A stretch of DNA of 64,000 nt from Diacronema lutheri (GCA_019448385.1 JAGTXO010000030.1:1-64000); one strand, 5' to 3'. Counted from the stretch's first letter, positions 12,293 to 21,683 are shown. The notes: a model not told the origin generated them from the sequence alone. A program made the numbers and translations.

Positions 12293-12595
12293 GTGCGACA
12301 GGGCGACGAGGATGGGCACCTTTTCTGCGGGCACTGCTTCGAACTCAAGGAGCTTGGCGCTGGCGCGCCAGATCCGCTGCCGCCTGCGCCGCCGCCACCT
12401 CCGCCTGGTGGCAATGTCGGACACGACGATGACCGCCATCCGGGCGACGTGGATGACGATGCGCATCTCGGCGACGACGACGAGGAAAACCTGGAAAGCG
12501 CGCGTGCGCAGCCGCCCGCCAAACGCCAACGCTGCAAGGTCTGTCAGCAGCCAGGGCACAACGCGCGATCCTGTGGCCGCAGGAGGGCGGCTTGA
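12293..12595 (+). pseudogene. MULE C-terminal zinc knuckle exon
   Basis: The plus frame reads GHLFCGHCFELKELGAG, then a Pro-rich and Asp-rich linker, then KRQRCKVCQQPGHNARSC before the stop at 12593-12595. A CX2CX4HX4C knuckle close to the C-terminus is common in MULE transposases. It is read as part of the same degraded element as 11049-11575. Confidence 0.6.
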
Positions 12596-12662
12596 CCCTT
12601 CAGCGTCCAACTAGCAGTCCTTCAGCGATTTCAGCGGCTTGACCCTGCAGCACTTTTCGGCG

Positions 12663-12709
12663 GACCGCCCAAAAGCGATTTTGAGTTTGTTGAGCACTTT
12701 TGGGCGGTC
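12663..12709. repeat. Hairpin with 13-bp arms
   Basis: GACCGCCCAAAAG at 12663-12675 is repeated in inverted orientation as CTTTTGGGCGGTC at 12697-12709, with a 21-base loop. It lies in the short spacer between the MULE end and the next RT-element fragment and could be the tip of a small inverted-repeat element. Confidence 0.8.
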
Positions 12710-13170
12710 AGCTCCGCCTGCATGCGACTCCACGCCGCCTCGAGCTCGCCGCCTAGGCGCGAGCCCGAGGCGAAGAACTGGCGCCAGCCCAGCGTGGTCA
12801 TGGCGTCGAACGCGCCGCGACCGACGCGGGCTGCGATGGCCGGACGGTCGAGGATGCCCTGCATGAGCACCGTGCCGTCCGGCGCGAGCGTGTCGAGCAA
12901 GTGCGGCACGACCCGCCACGCTGCGCCCCAGACTTCCGCGAGCGCAGAGTCGGCCTGCCGGCGCAGGCCGCCGCCGTGCTGCGCGACCGGCAGGAACAGC
13001 CGGCGGCAGGCGTGAGCATCCGTGGACACCGAGACGCCAAGGGCGACGGTGGCGGCCCGAAGGACGGCAGCGTCGAAGGTCGCCGCCGCGCCGGCCGCGT
13101 CGGAAGGGTAGGAGTGGGCGAAGAAGTACGTGAGGCGGTGCTGGAACGAGCACGGTCTCTTATACCCATA
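12700..13170 (-). mobile_element. Fragment of the RT/endonuclease element (copy 3)
   Basis: The minus translation contains STDAHACRRLFLPVAQHGG, VPHLLDTLAPDGTVL, ILDRPAIAARVG and FFASGSRLGGELEAAWSRMQ. These align with STDAIASRRLPLPIAMHG, LPHLLDTRAADGSVL, VLDRPAIAARVG and FLASGSRLGRDLASAWHAMQ of the full element near 41740-42100. It covers only the region between the RT and the endonuclease domain. It is degraded and truncated on both sides. Confidence 0.85.
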
Positions 13171-13224
13171 AGAACGGTCTCACCAGTTTTTTTGGTGCCA
13201 GTGTGCCAGAGCTTCGGGCGCCTG

Positions 13225-13760
13225 GCGGCGCCCATCCAGTATACTGCGAGGCCCCGTGGTCCCCATCGGCGCGGCGCGCGCCCGCGCGGCCGCGCCGGCC
13301 GGAGGCTTCGGAATGCCGGCCGCCTCGACGATGTTTGCCTTAATCGTCTCGGCTGCGTTTTCGCGTTCTGCCGTCGCGTTCTGCCGGCCGCGCTCCGCGC
13401 GCCCCGCCGCCCCTGCCCATCGACTGCGCCGGCACCACGAACAACGTACTTTTCGCCCCGGTCGGTGGGTTTGGGGGCGGCGAGGCACGCGCGCGCGGCT
13501 GCGCGGACGACGGTGACGTGGCCTGTTCTCCGACGATTGCTCTGCTTGCGACGGCTGCGCCCTCGCGCTCTGGTGGCCGCGCTCCGCGCGCCCCGCCGCC
13601 CCTGCCCATCGACTGCGCCGGCACCACGAACAACGTACTTTTCGCCCCGGTCGGTGGGTTTGGGGGCGGCGAGGCGCGCGTGCGCGGCCACGCGGGCGGC
13701 ATCGCGGCGCTTACCACGCTGGCGGCGGGCGGCGGTGCGCTTTGCAGCGGCGGCAGAGAT
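13225..13760 (+). repeat. 189-bp tandem repeat family, locus B (about 2 units)
   Basis: The landmark CGGTCGGTGGGTTTGGGGGC occurs at about 13460 and again 189 bp later. The sequence from 13240 onward is the reverse complement of the right part of the repeat locus at 26.8-28.0 kb, including the text before the first unit. It is therefore a second copy of the same non-autonomous element in opposite orientation. The unit length is divisible by three and free of stops in several frames. I do not consider it a gene. Confidence 0.85.
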
Positions 13761-13822
13761 GGGTCAGTACCTGATCTCTGTCAATCCAGCACGACAGCAG
13801 CAGAAGCAGCCGCCGGAGCCGA

Positions 13823-14030
13823 TCACTCGGCCTCTGCACTCGGACTCTCGGGCGGCGCATCAGCTGCGGGCACATCGTCCTCGTCATCCGCCCACAGGTT
13901 CTCGATCTCCAGCAGCAACTTGCGGCGCGCGCCCTGCGAGAGCGCGGGGATCTTCTTGCAGAGCTCGTCGTCCTTGGTGAACTCGCGCAGGCGCTTCGCA
14001 TAGAGCTCGTACAGCGGCCTGGCGTGGGCG
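13823..14030 (-). pseudogene. hAT-type transposase fragment, minus orientation
   Basis: The minus frame ARPLYELYAKRLREFTKDDE, LCKKIPALSQGARRKLLLEI and ENLWADDEDD, ending at the stop at 13823, is charged and helical. It looks like genuine coding sequence compared with the other frames. It directly abuts a plus-strand hAT core, so the two pieces are inverted relative to each other. Assignment to the same transposase is an inference from adjacency and character. Confidence 0.45.
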
Positions 14031-14033
14031 CAC

Positions 14034-14480
14034 GCGACGACGGACATGTGGACCGCGCGCCACTCCGGCGACGCATACAGTTCGTTGGCGCTGCGCTTTG
14101 CCGATCCGCAGACTGGCGAGCTCGAGACGCTCAAGCTGGGTGTCGTCAAGTTTTTCGGCGCGCACACAGCTGTCGGGATCAAGGAGCACCTCGAGTCTCG
14201 CTTCCAAGAGTTTGGCCTCACTAACTCGGACATCGCGTCTATCGCGACCGACTCGGGCGCGAACGTGCGCAAGTGCTGCATCGACCTCGCCAAGGAGAAG
14301 GGCATCGATTGGGTGCCGTGCATCAACCATGGCCTGCACAACTCCTCAAGGTATGCCTTGGGCCTCGTCGACGAGGACATCGAGGTCAATGAGGAGGAGG
14401 ACCCCATCTTCGACAATGGGTGCGACGAGTTCCAGCTTGATGAGGAGCCGGACGAGGAGGGAGCACCGGCGAGCGCGTGA
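14034..14480 (+). pseudogene. hAT-type transposase core fragment
   Basis: The plus frame begins TTDMWTARHSGDAYSSLALR, which fits the hAT pattern around the first catalytic Asp (T.D.WTS....Y..LT). It continues through GAHTAVGIKEHLESRFQEFG and SDIASIATDSGANVRKC (the second Asp block, usually VTDNA.N). WVPCINHGLHNSS follows, like the hAT C..H.L.L block. It then runs into an acidic tail and stops at 14480. The N-terminal BED finger and the C-terminal dimerisation region are missing. Confidence 0.65.
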
Positions 14481-14569
14481 GCAGCTTGAGGGCGCAGGTT
14501 GCCTGCGCGGACGCGCGCGCAGCCCGGCGCACCGCGCCCACTCCCGGACTCTGGCCGGACTGCTGCACG

Positions 14570-14700
14570 GTCTCTTGTACGGACTCGACCCGTGTACGGT
14601 ACGGACTCGCGCCACGACAGCCGCTGTACGGACTCGGCTATACGGACAGCCGGCGCCAGGGGGCTGTGTACTGTACGGACTCGAAAAGTGTAGCCACAGG
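14570..14700. repeat. Imperfect TGTACGGACTCG repeats
   Basis: About five imperfect copies of TGTACGGACTCG with variable spacers. They lie next to the 45-bp tandem repeat. No gene is seen in this stretch. Confidence 0.75.
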
Positions 14701-14721
14701 AGGGTTTGCCAATCTTGCTCA

Positions 14722-14828
14722 ACCAAGATTGAGTGGCCAATCTTGGCTGGCCGGACGGAACACTCCACCAAGATTGAGTGGCCAATCTTGGCTGGCCGGA
14801 CGGAACACGCATCCAAGATTGAGTGGCC
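14722..14828. repeat. 45-bp tandem repeat with an internal hairpin
   Basis: CAAGATTG starts at 14724, 14769 and 14814, giving two full units of 45 bp and part of a third. Each unit carries CAAGATTG followed six bases later by its reverse complement CAATCTTG, so every unit can form a short hairpin. Confidence 0.9.
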
Positions 14829-14879
14829 GCCCGACTCTCGCTCGAACGACCAGCACGCCTCGGCTCCGGCCGAGACGGC

Positions 14880-15340
14880 GCCGCTCAAGATCCCTTCGAC
14901 CTCTCCATTCGCCACGCTGCTGGTCCTCGCGTACAGTGTGGGCGCGTTTGCTCTCTGGTCCTTCTTCGCGTCGATCCTCCTCGCGTGCAAGGCCGCGCCC
15001 ACACTGTACGCGTGCAGATACCGCTGGCCCTTCTCCGGCGACATCCCGCCCACACTGTACGCGTGCAAGGCCGCGCTCTGCCTGCTGCAGCGCCAGCTTC
15101 GTCCGGCATCGGCGCTCAGATCGCGCGAGAGCTCGCGTGCCGCGGCTTCGACCTGATCCTCGTCGCGCGCCGCGGCGACAGGCTCGCGGCGCTGCAGCAG
15201 GAGCTGCAGGCCTTGTCGCTCGTCCACGCCAAGCGCAAGGCGGACGTGCGCATGTTCCCGTACGACCTCTCCAAGCCCGACGACGTGGCGTCTCTCTGCT
15301 CTGAGCTCGCCAGCCTGCCCGTCGCCATCCTCGTCGGCGT
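14880..15340 (+). pseudogene. Short-chain dehydrogenase/reductase, N-terminal fragment
   Basis: A plus-strand exon from about 15100 reads ASSGIGAQIARELACRGFDL, then ILVARRGDRLAALQQEL, and ends DDVASLCSELASLPVAILV. This is the NAD(P)-binding start of an SDR (TGASSGIG pattern, Arg-Arg after strand 2). The preceding Gly would come from an upstream exon. A hydrophobic stretch (FATLLVLAYSVGAFALWSFF, about 14905-14965) in another frame could be the N-terminal anchor seen in microsomal 3-ketoacyl-CoA reductases. Between them are three short repeats containing CACACTGTACGCGTGCA. The catalytic Tyr-x3-Lys part is absent, because the fragment ends at 15340. Confidence 0.6.
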
Positions 15341-15416
15341 GACGCGCGCGCTGCGCGCGCGCGGCCGGCGCTGGCGGACGCTGTCGCGCGACCCGACCTG
15401 AGCGCGACGCCGCGCA

Positions 15417-15556
15417 GGCAAGAGCGCGAGGCCGACTCGATCTTCGAGCGTATCGACGGGCACCCGCATCCGAATAGCGCGTACACCGCCGGGCACAAGC
15501 CTGAGCCCAAGTGCGCGCTGCTGATGGCTTTCGATGAGCCGTCGTCGGATACGGGC
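15417..15556 (+). pseudogene. Unidentified coding-like segment
   Basis: The plus frame after the AG at 15415-15416 reads QEREADSIFERIDGHPHPNS, AYTAGHKPEPKCALLMAFDE and PSSDTGKP. The composition is that of real protein, unlike the flanks. It stops resembling protein exactly where the SET fragment of the other strand begins. I do not recognise a family. It may belong to whatever was inserted into the SET gene. Confidence 0.35.
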
Positions 15557-15622
15557 AAACCGTATATACCACCAAGACCTCCTCGCCCTCACTCAGCGCA
15601 TACGCCGCGCGGTACTCGTACG
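15552..15622 (-). pseudogene. SET-domain methyltransferase, middle piece
   Basis: The minus frame next to the copia 5'-to-3' exit reads YEYRAAYALSEGEEVLVVY, the segment that in SETD3/Rubisco-LSMT proteins precedes the YG...N.ELLL motif. It continues in frame from the piece at 20424-21118 once one copy of the 4-bp target duplication is discounted. Beyond about 15552 the homology ends, and the next expected residues are found at 9130. Confidence 0.8.
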
Positions 15623-15893
15623 TGCTAGACATCTCGATCAACTTGTCGACGCAGTAGCTCACTCCGACTCCCTGTCCCCGATGGGCGGACCAGGCGAGTC
15701 GAGCGCCACCTCGTGCTCGGCCTGGCCGAGCGCGGTCTTCGTCTCTTCTTCTTCGTTAAGACACCGAACCCCCAAGTAAGCCCGGCGAATCGTTTCGCCG
15801 CCCACCAATGGGATCCGCCGACGGACATCCGCCATGCGTGTCACACGGACATGCAGTCACACTCACACATGCAGCACAGACACAATGCCAACA
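15623..15893 (-). repeat. 3' LTR of copia copy 2
   Basis: 271 bp, TG...CA on the minus strand. It is related to the 260-bp LTR of copy 1 but differs in the central part (TCTTCTTCTTCG on the plus strand and an added ACGGACATCCGCC block). A polypurine tract (GAGGGGGGG on the minus strand) follows at 15894-15902. Confidence 0.95.
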
Positions 15894-15957
15894 CCCCCCC
15901 TCGACGCGCACCGTGCGTGCGGCGCGCGCGCGCGCAGAACGCACTCAGCGGCGGGCG

Positions 15958-18900
15958 ACCATGAAGCTCGTAACGTGGCGAGCGAACGTGGCGTTGTCTG
16001 TGGCCTTCGTCATGATGTCGGCGTGGTTGAGCGAGGTGTGCACCTTGCTCACAACGATCCGACCCTTCTCCTGCGCGTCGCGCACGTAGTGGTACTTGAC
16101 CTCGACGTGCTTCGTGCGCCGGTGGTGCACCGGGTTGTTGACGAGATCGATCGTCCCCTGGTTGTCTTCAAAGATCTCCGTCGGCGACTCCGACGGATGG
16201 TGGAGGAAGTCGATGATGCTCCGGAGGTAATCGACTCGCGGCAGCACTCGCTCAATGCGACATACTCCGCCTCGCAGCTGCTGAGCGAGATCGTGCTCTG
16301 CAAGCCGCTGTGCCACGAGATCGGCGCGCCGTTGAAAAACACGATGTACCCGGTCGTGGACTTGCGCTGCACGGGGTCGTTGGCCCAGTCCGCGTCGGCG
16401 AACGCGCGCAGCGTCGCGCACTCGGCGTCCTCGTCGTACTTGAAGAGCAAGCCGAGCTGCTCGGTGCCGCGCAGGTACTGCAGCACGCGACGTGCGGCGC
16501 GCAGGTCGACGGCCCGCGGCCTCGACATCCGCCGCGCCAGCATGTTCACCGCGTGCGCAAGATCGGGCCGGCACGTCACCATCGCGAACATCAGCCCTCC
16601 CGTGATGGACTGGTACTTGAGCTTGTCCTCCGTCGAGAGCAGCTCGTCGTCGTCGTCGTCTGACGACACGAGCGATCGCGCCTCGACCTCCGGCGTCGGA
16701 GCCGGTTGTCCCGTCGTCGCCTCGAAGCGCTCGAGCAGCCCGGTGACGTACGGTCCGATGTGCATGTAAATGCCGTCCGACCACGTCTCAAAGATGGCGC
16801 CGAGGAACTTGTCGAGCCTCTCCGAAAGCTTGATCTCGTAGTGCGGCCGCAAGCTCGCGGCCAGCTCCTCGATCGCGCGCGCCGAGCGCGTCAGGTTGAG
16901 GAAGATGAGATCGTCCACGAACCCTCCTGCGATGAGGTACTCGCCCGGTGCCGTCTCCTTGACGTAGATGCACGGAGCGGACGGCGCCTCGGCGAAGCCG
17001 AGCGCAAGCAGCGACGATCGGTGCAGCCGATGCCACGCGCGCCCCGACTGCCGAAGGCCTGGGTGCGCCTTGAGACTCCGCCCGACCACCTTGAAGCCGG
17101 ACGGCGCGACCGTCTTGGTCACGTAGCCTTGGGGCAAACTGTGCAGCGGCCGCTCGTCCTCGTTGAGCGACGAGTTGAGGTACGCGTCCTTGACGTCGTC
17201 CTTGGTGACGACGACGAACGAGCCGATGGTCGCGTCCTCGAAGCGCTGCGCCTTGCCCGTCTGCATCTTGGCCCCGAGCGCGATGAGCAGACGAACTTGC
17301 TCGGGCCGGATCGTCGGCGAGAAGACCTCCTGGAAGTCCACGCCGGGCCTCTGGTAGTTGCCCAACAGGACCGAGCGCGCCTTGAAGCGCTCGACCTTGC
17401 CGTCCGAGCCGACCTTGATGGAAAAGACCCACTGGCTCGGGAGCGCCCACGTGCCGAGCGGCACGAGCACCTCCTCGAAGGTGCCGAGCTGCTCATGCCC
17501 GGCGAGGTGCTCCTGGACGGCGGCTTGCCACTGCTCGGCCTGCTGCGAGCGCATCGCCTGCTTGCAGTTCTTCGGGATGACGACGTCCTGCGCCTTCCAG
17601 ACAGCGAGGCAGGTCGCAGCCAGAACGCGAGGGAACAGCTGCGGGTTGGACCGAGAAGTGCGATCACGGCGGTCCACGTCGTGCGACAGGTCGAGCTGCT
17701 GCTGCGACTCGTCCAGCACGTCATAGTTGGCGCCCGACTCGTCGCCCGACACGTCCTCGTGCGGCTTCGCGATCGGACTGAGCACGGGGTATGCAACGCC
17801 CGCCTCGTCGCGCGGCATCGCGTGACCACGTTGGGGTGAGGTCACGTCCGCGCCCTGCGCGTGACCATCAGGTGAGGCCACGCCCTCGTCGTCGTCCGCG
17901 CCGATCAGGCCGGAAGGCGACTCGCACGGCAGCTCGCGCGTCGGCGAAGCCCCGTACCACGGCAGCTCGCGCGTCAGCGCAGCCGCACTCTCGGGCAGCG
18001 CGCACGTCGGCGCAGCCGCTCTCTCGGGCACCCCGCGCCTCGGCAAGGCCCCGAACCACGGCAGCCCGAGCATCGGCGCAGCCGCAATCCCCGGTAGCTC
18101 GCGCGTCGGCGCAGCTCCGGTGCTCAGCGACGGCCTCTCGGACGCGGCGAAGCCGACGTCCTCACCCTCGCTCGCACTGTCGGGCGTGTCAGCCCTGTCG
18201 TGCTCCTCGTGCGATGGCCTCTCGGAAGCGTGGAAGTCGACGTCCTCATCCTCGCTCGCACTGTCGGGCGTGTCGGCCCAGTCGTGCTCCTCGTCGGCAG
18301 GCAGCCGCCCATCGGGCGCGTCCTCCGACAGCGAATCGTGCTCGCGCGTGCGGCGCGCAGCATCACTCGTCCCCACGCCAGCCCGCTGCGGTGCGGCGCC
18401 AAGCGATGAGAACCCCCCCTCGACGATGTCCGTCTCGTCGACCCACACATCGCGTGAGTACAAAAGGGTACCGTCGTCGCAGCGGACGACATGGCCGAGG
18501 ACGTAACGAAACACGCCCCGGACCTGCAGGCCGTGCCCACCCCAGAGGTAGACGCGCCCGAGCACGGCGCGCTGGCGGAGCGTGCCCAGCGCCTGCGCGC
18601 GAGCCCCGACCAGCAGCACCCGGCACCTGGCCCCGAAGGCCACGTGGTGCTTGAACGTAGCCGGCACGCCGAAGAAGAGCTCCTCCGGCGACCGCCACTC
18701 GTCGCGCTCACCCGCCTGCGCGATACGTTGCGAAGCGAGCCTGTTGCGCGATGCCACCGCATGCCACGCCGCAAAGTGCCAGTCGTGCATGGGTATGCCT
18801 CCCGCGCGCGTCATGAGCGCGCGCAGACGGACCTTGAGCGTACGAATCGCGCGCTCCGCCACCCCGTTCGAACTCGGCGAGTCGGGTGCGGAGGTAACCG

Positions 18901-19440
18901 TCGAAGAGAAGCCGAGCTGCGCCAGCGCGCGCTCGACCGATGCGGCCATCAACGAAGTGCCGCCATCCGTGTGGATGCTGCGTCGCCCGAACGACGAGCC
19001 GAGGATCCAGTGGGAGATGTGCATCGCCCCCGTCCCCAACAGCTGCGCGTACCACTGCAGCGCGAGCGCGATCTCGCTTTCCGCCAGCGTGCGCAGCGCG
19101 TACACTTGCCACCGACGCGAGTAGCCGTCGATCAGGATCATCCCGTAGCGGAAGCCGAGGCGACGGCCCTCCACGCTGAACGGAAGAACACCTCGAGAGA
19201 TCTCGAAGATGTCGACATGAGTGACGCCGCCCGGGTAGCTGCCCTTCGGCATCGCGTCCTTGAACGACTTGCGGACCATCGACGCCGCCGACTGCTCGTC
19301 GAGCGCGTCAATCTTGCGTCCCGTCATTCCGCCGGTGCGCTCCATCGTACGCAGCAGGAGGTTCTTGTCCGTTGTGCCCGCTCTGATCGACCATATCCGA
19401 AGCTCCTCCTCGCTTGGACCGGCCGGCGGGCGACTTAGTT
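15958..19440 (-). pseudogene. copia copy 2 pol (integrase, RT, RNase H; one frameshift)
   Basis: The open frame 16049-19345 carries, in order, the pre-integrase stretch, integrase (VTHVDIFEISRG, HTDGGTS, SSNGVAERAI), the acidic hinge with repeated EEHDWADTPDSAS units, RT (KDDVKDAYLNS, FVDD) and the start of RNase H (DADWANDPVQRKSTTGY). After SECCRE the frame is lost by a single missing base near 16236. The correct frame (VDYLRSIIDFLHH...) runs on to the stop at 15958. Otherwise the polyprotein is complete, and this copy preserves the integrase Asp missing from copy 1. Confidence 0.9.
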
Positions 19441-20192
19441 TCCCGTGGCTGCGCGACGGCGGCGACGAGCGCCGGGTTGGACTTGAGCGCGGTCGAAGCC
19501 GTCCGCGCGAGCCACACCTTCATCTTGGACTGCTCGTCCAGGCGCACGCGCGGGCCACCGACGGTGCGGAAGTCCGCGTAGTAGCCGTCGCGCGAGAACG
19601 TGATGAGAACGCCGGCGCCGGCGAGGCAGGCCGCGGAGAAGATCGGCATCACCACCTTGTCGGACGCCCAGGCTTTGAGCACGAGGAACGGCACTCCGCC
19701 GAACTTGGCGGCGCTGGCCTCGTCGAGGTGGAGCAGCAGATCTCCGGCGACCTTGACGATCTCCTGCGTGCCGTTACCGAAGACGAGCGTCTGCGGCTTG
19801 TCCAGCTTCTTGCAGTTGACGAGCAGCTCGGCCGGCACGATGTTCTTCTCCGAGCCTGAGTCGATGAGCGCGTCGCACGCGCCGCCGATGCGCGGCTTCG
19901 GGCGGTCCAGGCCGGTCGCAGCTGTCGTCGCCGCGAGGAGCGCGCCTCCGTCTGGCGCCGTCGCCGAGAGCGAGAAGATCGCGCCCAGCCGGGTCGCGCC
20001 GGACGTCGCCGCGCTGCTGTTGTCGACGACGATCGACTTCTTGCCCGCGTCCGACTTCGCGTTCGCGCCCGGCTGCTTGCCGCCGACCTTCTTCTCCTTC
20101 GAGTCGTCGATGTTCTTGATGATCAGGTTGTCGCCGCTGCGGCTTGACGTCATGCTAGACATCCCGATCAACTTGTCGACGCAGTAGCTCAC
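19308..20192 (-). CDS. copia copy 2 truncated Gag with retropepsin
   Basis: 294-residue frame beginning [13 protein letters not shown] in the LTR. After about 24 residues it jumps to [14 protein letters not shown], which in copy 1 lies just after the zinc knuckle, so about 1.2 kb coding for capsid and knuckle is deleted. The protease triplet ([10 protein letters not shown]) remains. The C-terminus differs from copy 1 because of an indel near 19440, which removes the gag stop and lets the frame run on. It cannot form a capsid alone. Confidence 0.8.
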   Translation of the reverse strand: MSYCVDKLIGMSSMTSSRSGDNLIIKNIDDSKEKKVGGKQPGANAKSDAGKKSIVVDNSSAATSGATRLGAIFSLSATAPDGGALLAATTAATGLDRPKPRIGGACDALIDSGSEKNIVPAELLVNCKKLDKPQTLVFGNGTQEIVKVAGDLLLHLDEASAAKFGGVPFLVLKAWASDKVVMPIFSAACLAGAGVLITFSRDGYYADFRTVGGPRVRLDEQSKMKVWLARTASTALKSNPALVAAVAQPRETKSPAGRSKRGGASDMVDQSGHNGQEPPAAYDGAHRRNDGTQD

Positions 20193-20423
20193 TCCGACTC
20201 CCTGTCCCCGATGGGCGGACCAGGCGAGTCGAGCGCCACCTAGTGCTCGGCCTGGCCGAGCGCGGTCTTCGTCTCTTCTTCTTCGTTAAGACACCGAACC
20301 CCCAAGTAAGCCCGGCGAATCGTTTCGCCGCCCACCAATGGGATCCGCCGACGGACATCCGCCATGCGTGTCACACGGACATGCAGTCACACTCACACAT
20401 GCAGCACAGACACAATGCCAACA
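20153..20423 (-). repeat. 5' LTR of copia copy 2
   Basis: Direct repeat of 15623-15893. I noticed two mismatches by eye (ATCCCG against ATCTCG near the CA end on the minus strand, and CCTAG against CCTCG). Confidence 0.95.
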
Positions 20424-21118
20424 TACGCGCACCCGCACTCACTGCGCACATAGCTCGCGCTCGTCGGCGCGCCGGGGCGGTGGTTGAAGAGATCGCCCAT
20501 CGGCACGAGCGCGAGGCCGCTCGCCTTGCCCGCGCCGCGGCCGATCGACGCGGCGCGCGAGTGCACCGCGCACCACGCGCTGACGAATGCGCGCCAGCAG
20601 AGGCCGTCCGCGAGCAGCGCGCACGCCGCCGCGCCGTCGCCGTGCGTGGCGTGCAGCGCGGCGCGCAGCGCAACGTGGCGCTCGCGCAGCGCCGCCTGCT
20701 CGGCGCGCACGCGCGCGCGCAGCGGCGTGCCGAGCGCGTCCGCACCGAGCAGCTCGAGCTCGGACGTGCCCCACGCGGGGGCCGACTCGTACTCGGTGGG
20801 CACGGTGCGCAGCCACGCCGCCCACGCCGATGCGTCACCGAGCTGCCGCTCATGCACGAGCGCGGCGCACACGAGCTCGGCGGGCGTCGCCGACGGCAGC
20901 GCCGCGCGCAGAGCGCGCCCGAGCGGCGAGCGCGACGCGCTCTCGTCGGTCAGGATGAGCGCGGCGGGCACGCGTAGCAGCAGCTCGCCGACGCGCACCG
21001 CACGCGTCGTGACGAGGCCATGGCCCCGCGCCGCGCGCGCGCGCGCGCGCACCGGCCCGACCGTGCCACCGTTCGCGCGCACCCACGCCTCGAGCGCGGC
21101 GAGCTCGTTCTCCGACAT
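20424..21118 (-). pseudogene. SET-domain methyltransferase, N-terminal piece
   Basis: About 230 residues from ATG 21118. Features of the SETD3/SETD6/Rubisco-LSMT group: HGLVTTRAVRVGELLLRVPA (SET motif I), a helical insert, and GLALVPMGDLFNHRPGAP (usually ...P..D..NH). The frame is cut after ECGCA at the copia insertion. The following residues are recovered at 15622 and the last SET strands possibly at 9130. Such enzymes methylate lysine or histidine on Rubisco, actin or other proteins. The target here is unknown. It is divergent from the gene at 21165 with 46 bp between start codons. Confidence 0.85.
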
Positions 21119-21164
21119 CCTTCAAATCCTTTGACACACAGGTCCCGCCCACCAAGGAAAGGGC

Positions 21165-21635
21165 ATGGCGGGGCACGGCAAGCCGCCCGAGGGGCTCGAG
21201 TGTATGGTGACGTACGACGAGATCGACGAGAGCAACTACGTCGAGTACCAAACGGCGCCGTCCGGAAAGTGGCACGCGGCCAAGATCTCCGAGGACGTCG
21301 TGCGCCGCTTCCTCGACACGCAGATGGGCGAGTACGAGGAGCACCTGCGCACATCCGACTGCGCCGCGACGACGCGCCGCCTCCTCGCGGCCGGGCCGCC
21401 GATCTGGATGCAGGAGAAGTCGGGCAAAGCGATGGCCATCCCGGAGGACGACACGCACATCGCAGCGCTCTGGTTCGCCTCGGATGGCGCCGAAAGGCCG
21501 GCCAAGGTGAAGGGCTGCGTCGAGGGCGAGGCGCGCGCCGAGCTGATGGCGCGCAACGCCGCGCTATTTGGTGCCGCTCTGTCCGACAATCCGGCGGATG
21601 ACGGCCAGCCGAAAGCGGATGGCGTGTCCGAATAG
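21165..21635 (+). CDS. Conserved-looking protein of unknown function
   Basis: 156 residues, acidic, no membrane segment and no signal peptide. It starts at an ATG 46 bp from the divergent SET start and ends 48 bp before the convergent myosin stop, so it fills the space between two real genes. The composition (ECMVTYDEIDESNYVEYQTA, KWHAAKISEDVVRRFLDTQM) is clearly that of a real protein. I do not recognise a family. Most of its promoter must lie in or near the SET coding region, now next to a copia insertion. Confidence 0.75.
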   Translation: MAGHGKPPEGLECMVTYDEIDESNYVEYQTAPSGKWHAAKISEDVVRRFLDTQMGEYEEHLRTSDCAATTRRLLAAGPPIWMQEKSGKAMAIPEDDTHIAALWFASDGAERPAKVKGCVEGEARAELMARNAALFGAALSDNPADDGQPKADGVSE

Positions 21636-21683
21636 GCCGCCCGCTGGGGGGGGCGACGCTCCGTGTACAGGCGCCGCTCAGTC

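Larger units (their letters stand above)
10570..12595 (+). mobile_element. MULE (Mutator-like) transposon remnant
   Basis: Scattered plus-strand pieces in the order expected for a MULE transposase: a short Cys pair motif (CWKCAGHFKTVQ, about 10590), a long helical C-terminal transposase segment (11049-11575), a SWIM-like Cys/His cluster (HTCCPALQLSRYPCVHICHV, about 11630), and a terminal zinc knuckle (CKVCQQPGHNARSC, about 12535). The frames do not join without introns or indels. A direct repeat of the text TTTGGCTGCCCGCC...CATCGGCGCGCG occurs at about 10785 and 10975. I did not find terminal inverted repeats or a target duplication. Confidence 0.75.
15623..20423 (-). mobile_element. Ty1/copia LTR retrotransposon, copy 2 (internally deleted)
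   Basis: 271-bp LTRs at 15623-15893 and 20153-20423 (two differences noticed) flank a minus-strand copia coding region very close to copy 1. TACG lies directly on both sides (15619-15622 and 20424-20427), a 4-bp target-site duplication. The element interrupts a SET-domain gene. Gag lacks its capsid and zinc knuckle, leaving mainly the protease part. Pol keeps the integrase segment that copy 1 lost but has its own one-base deletion in RNase H at about 16236. It is therefore non-autonomous. Confidence 0.95.
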
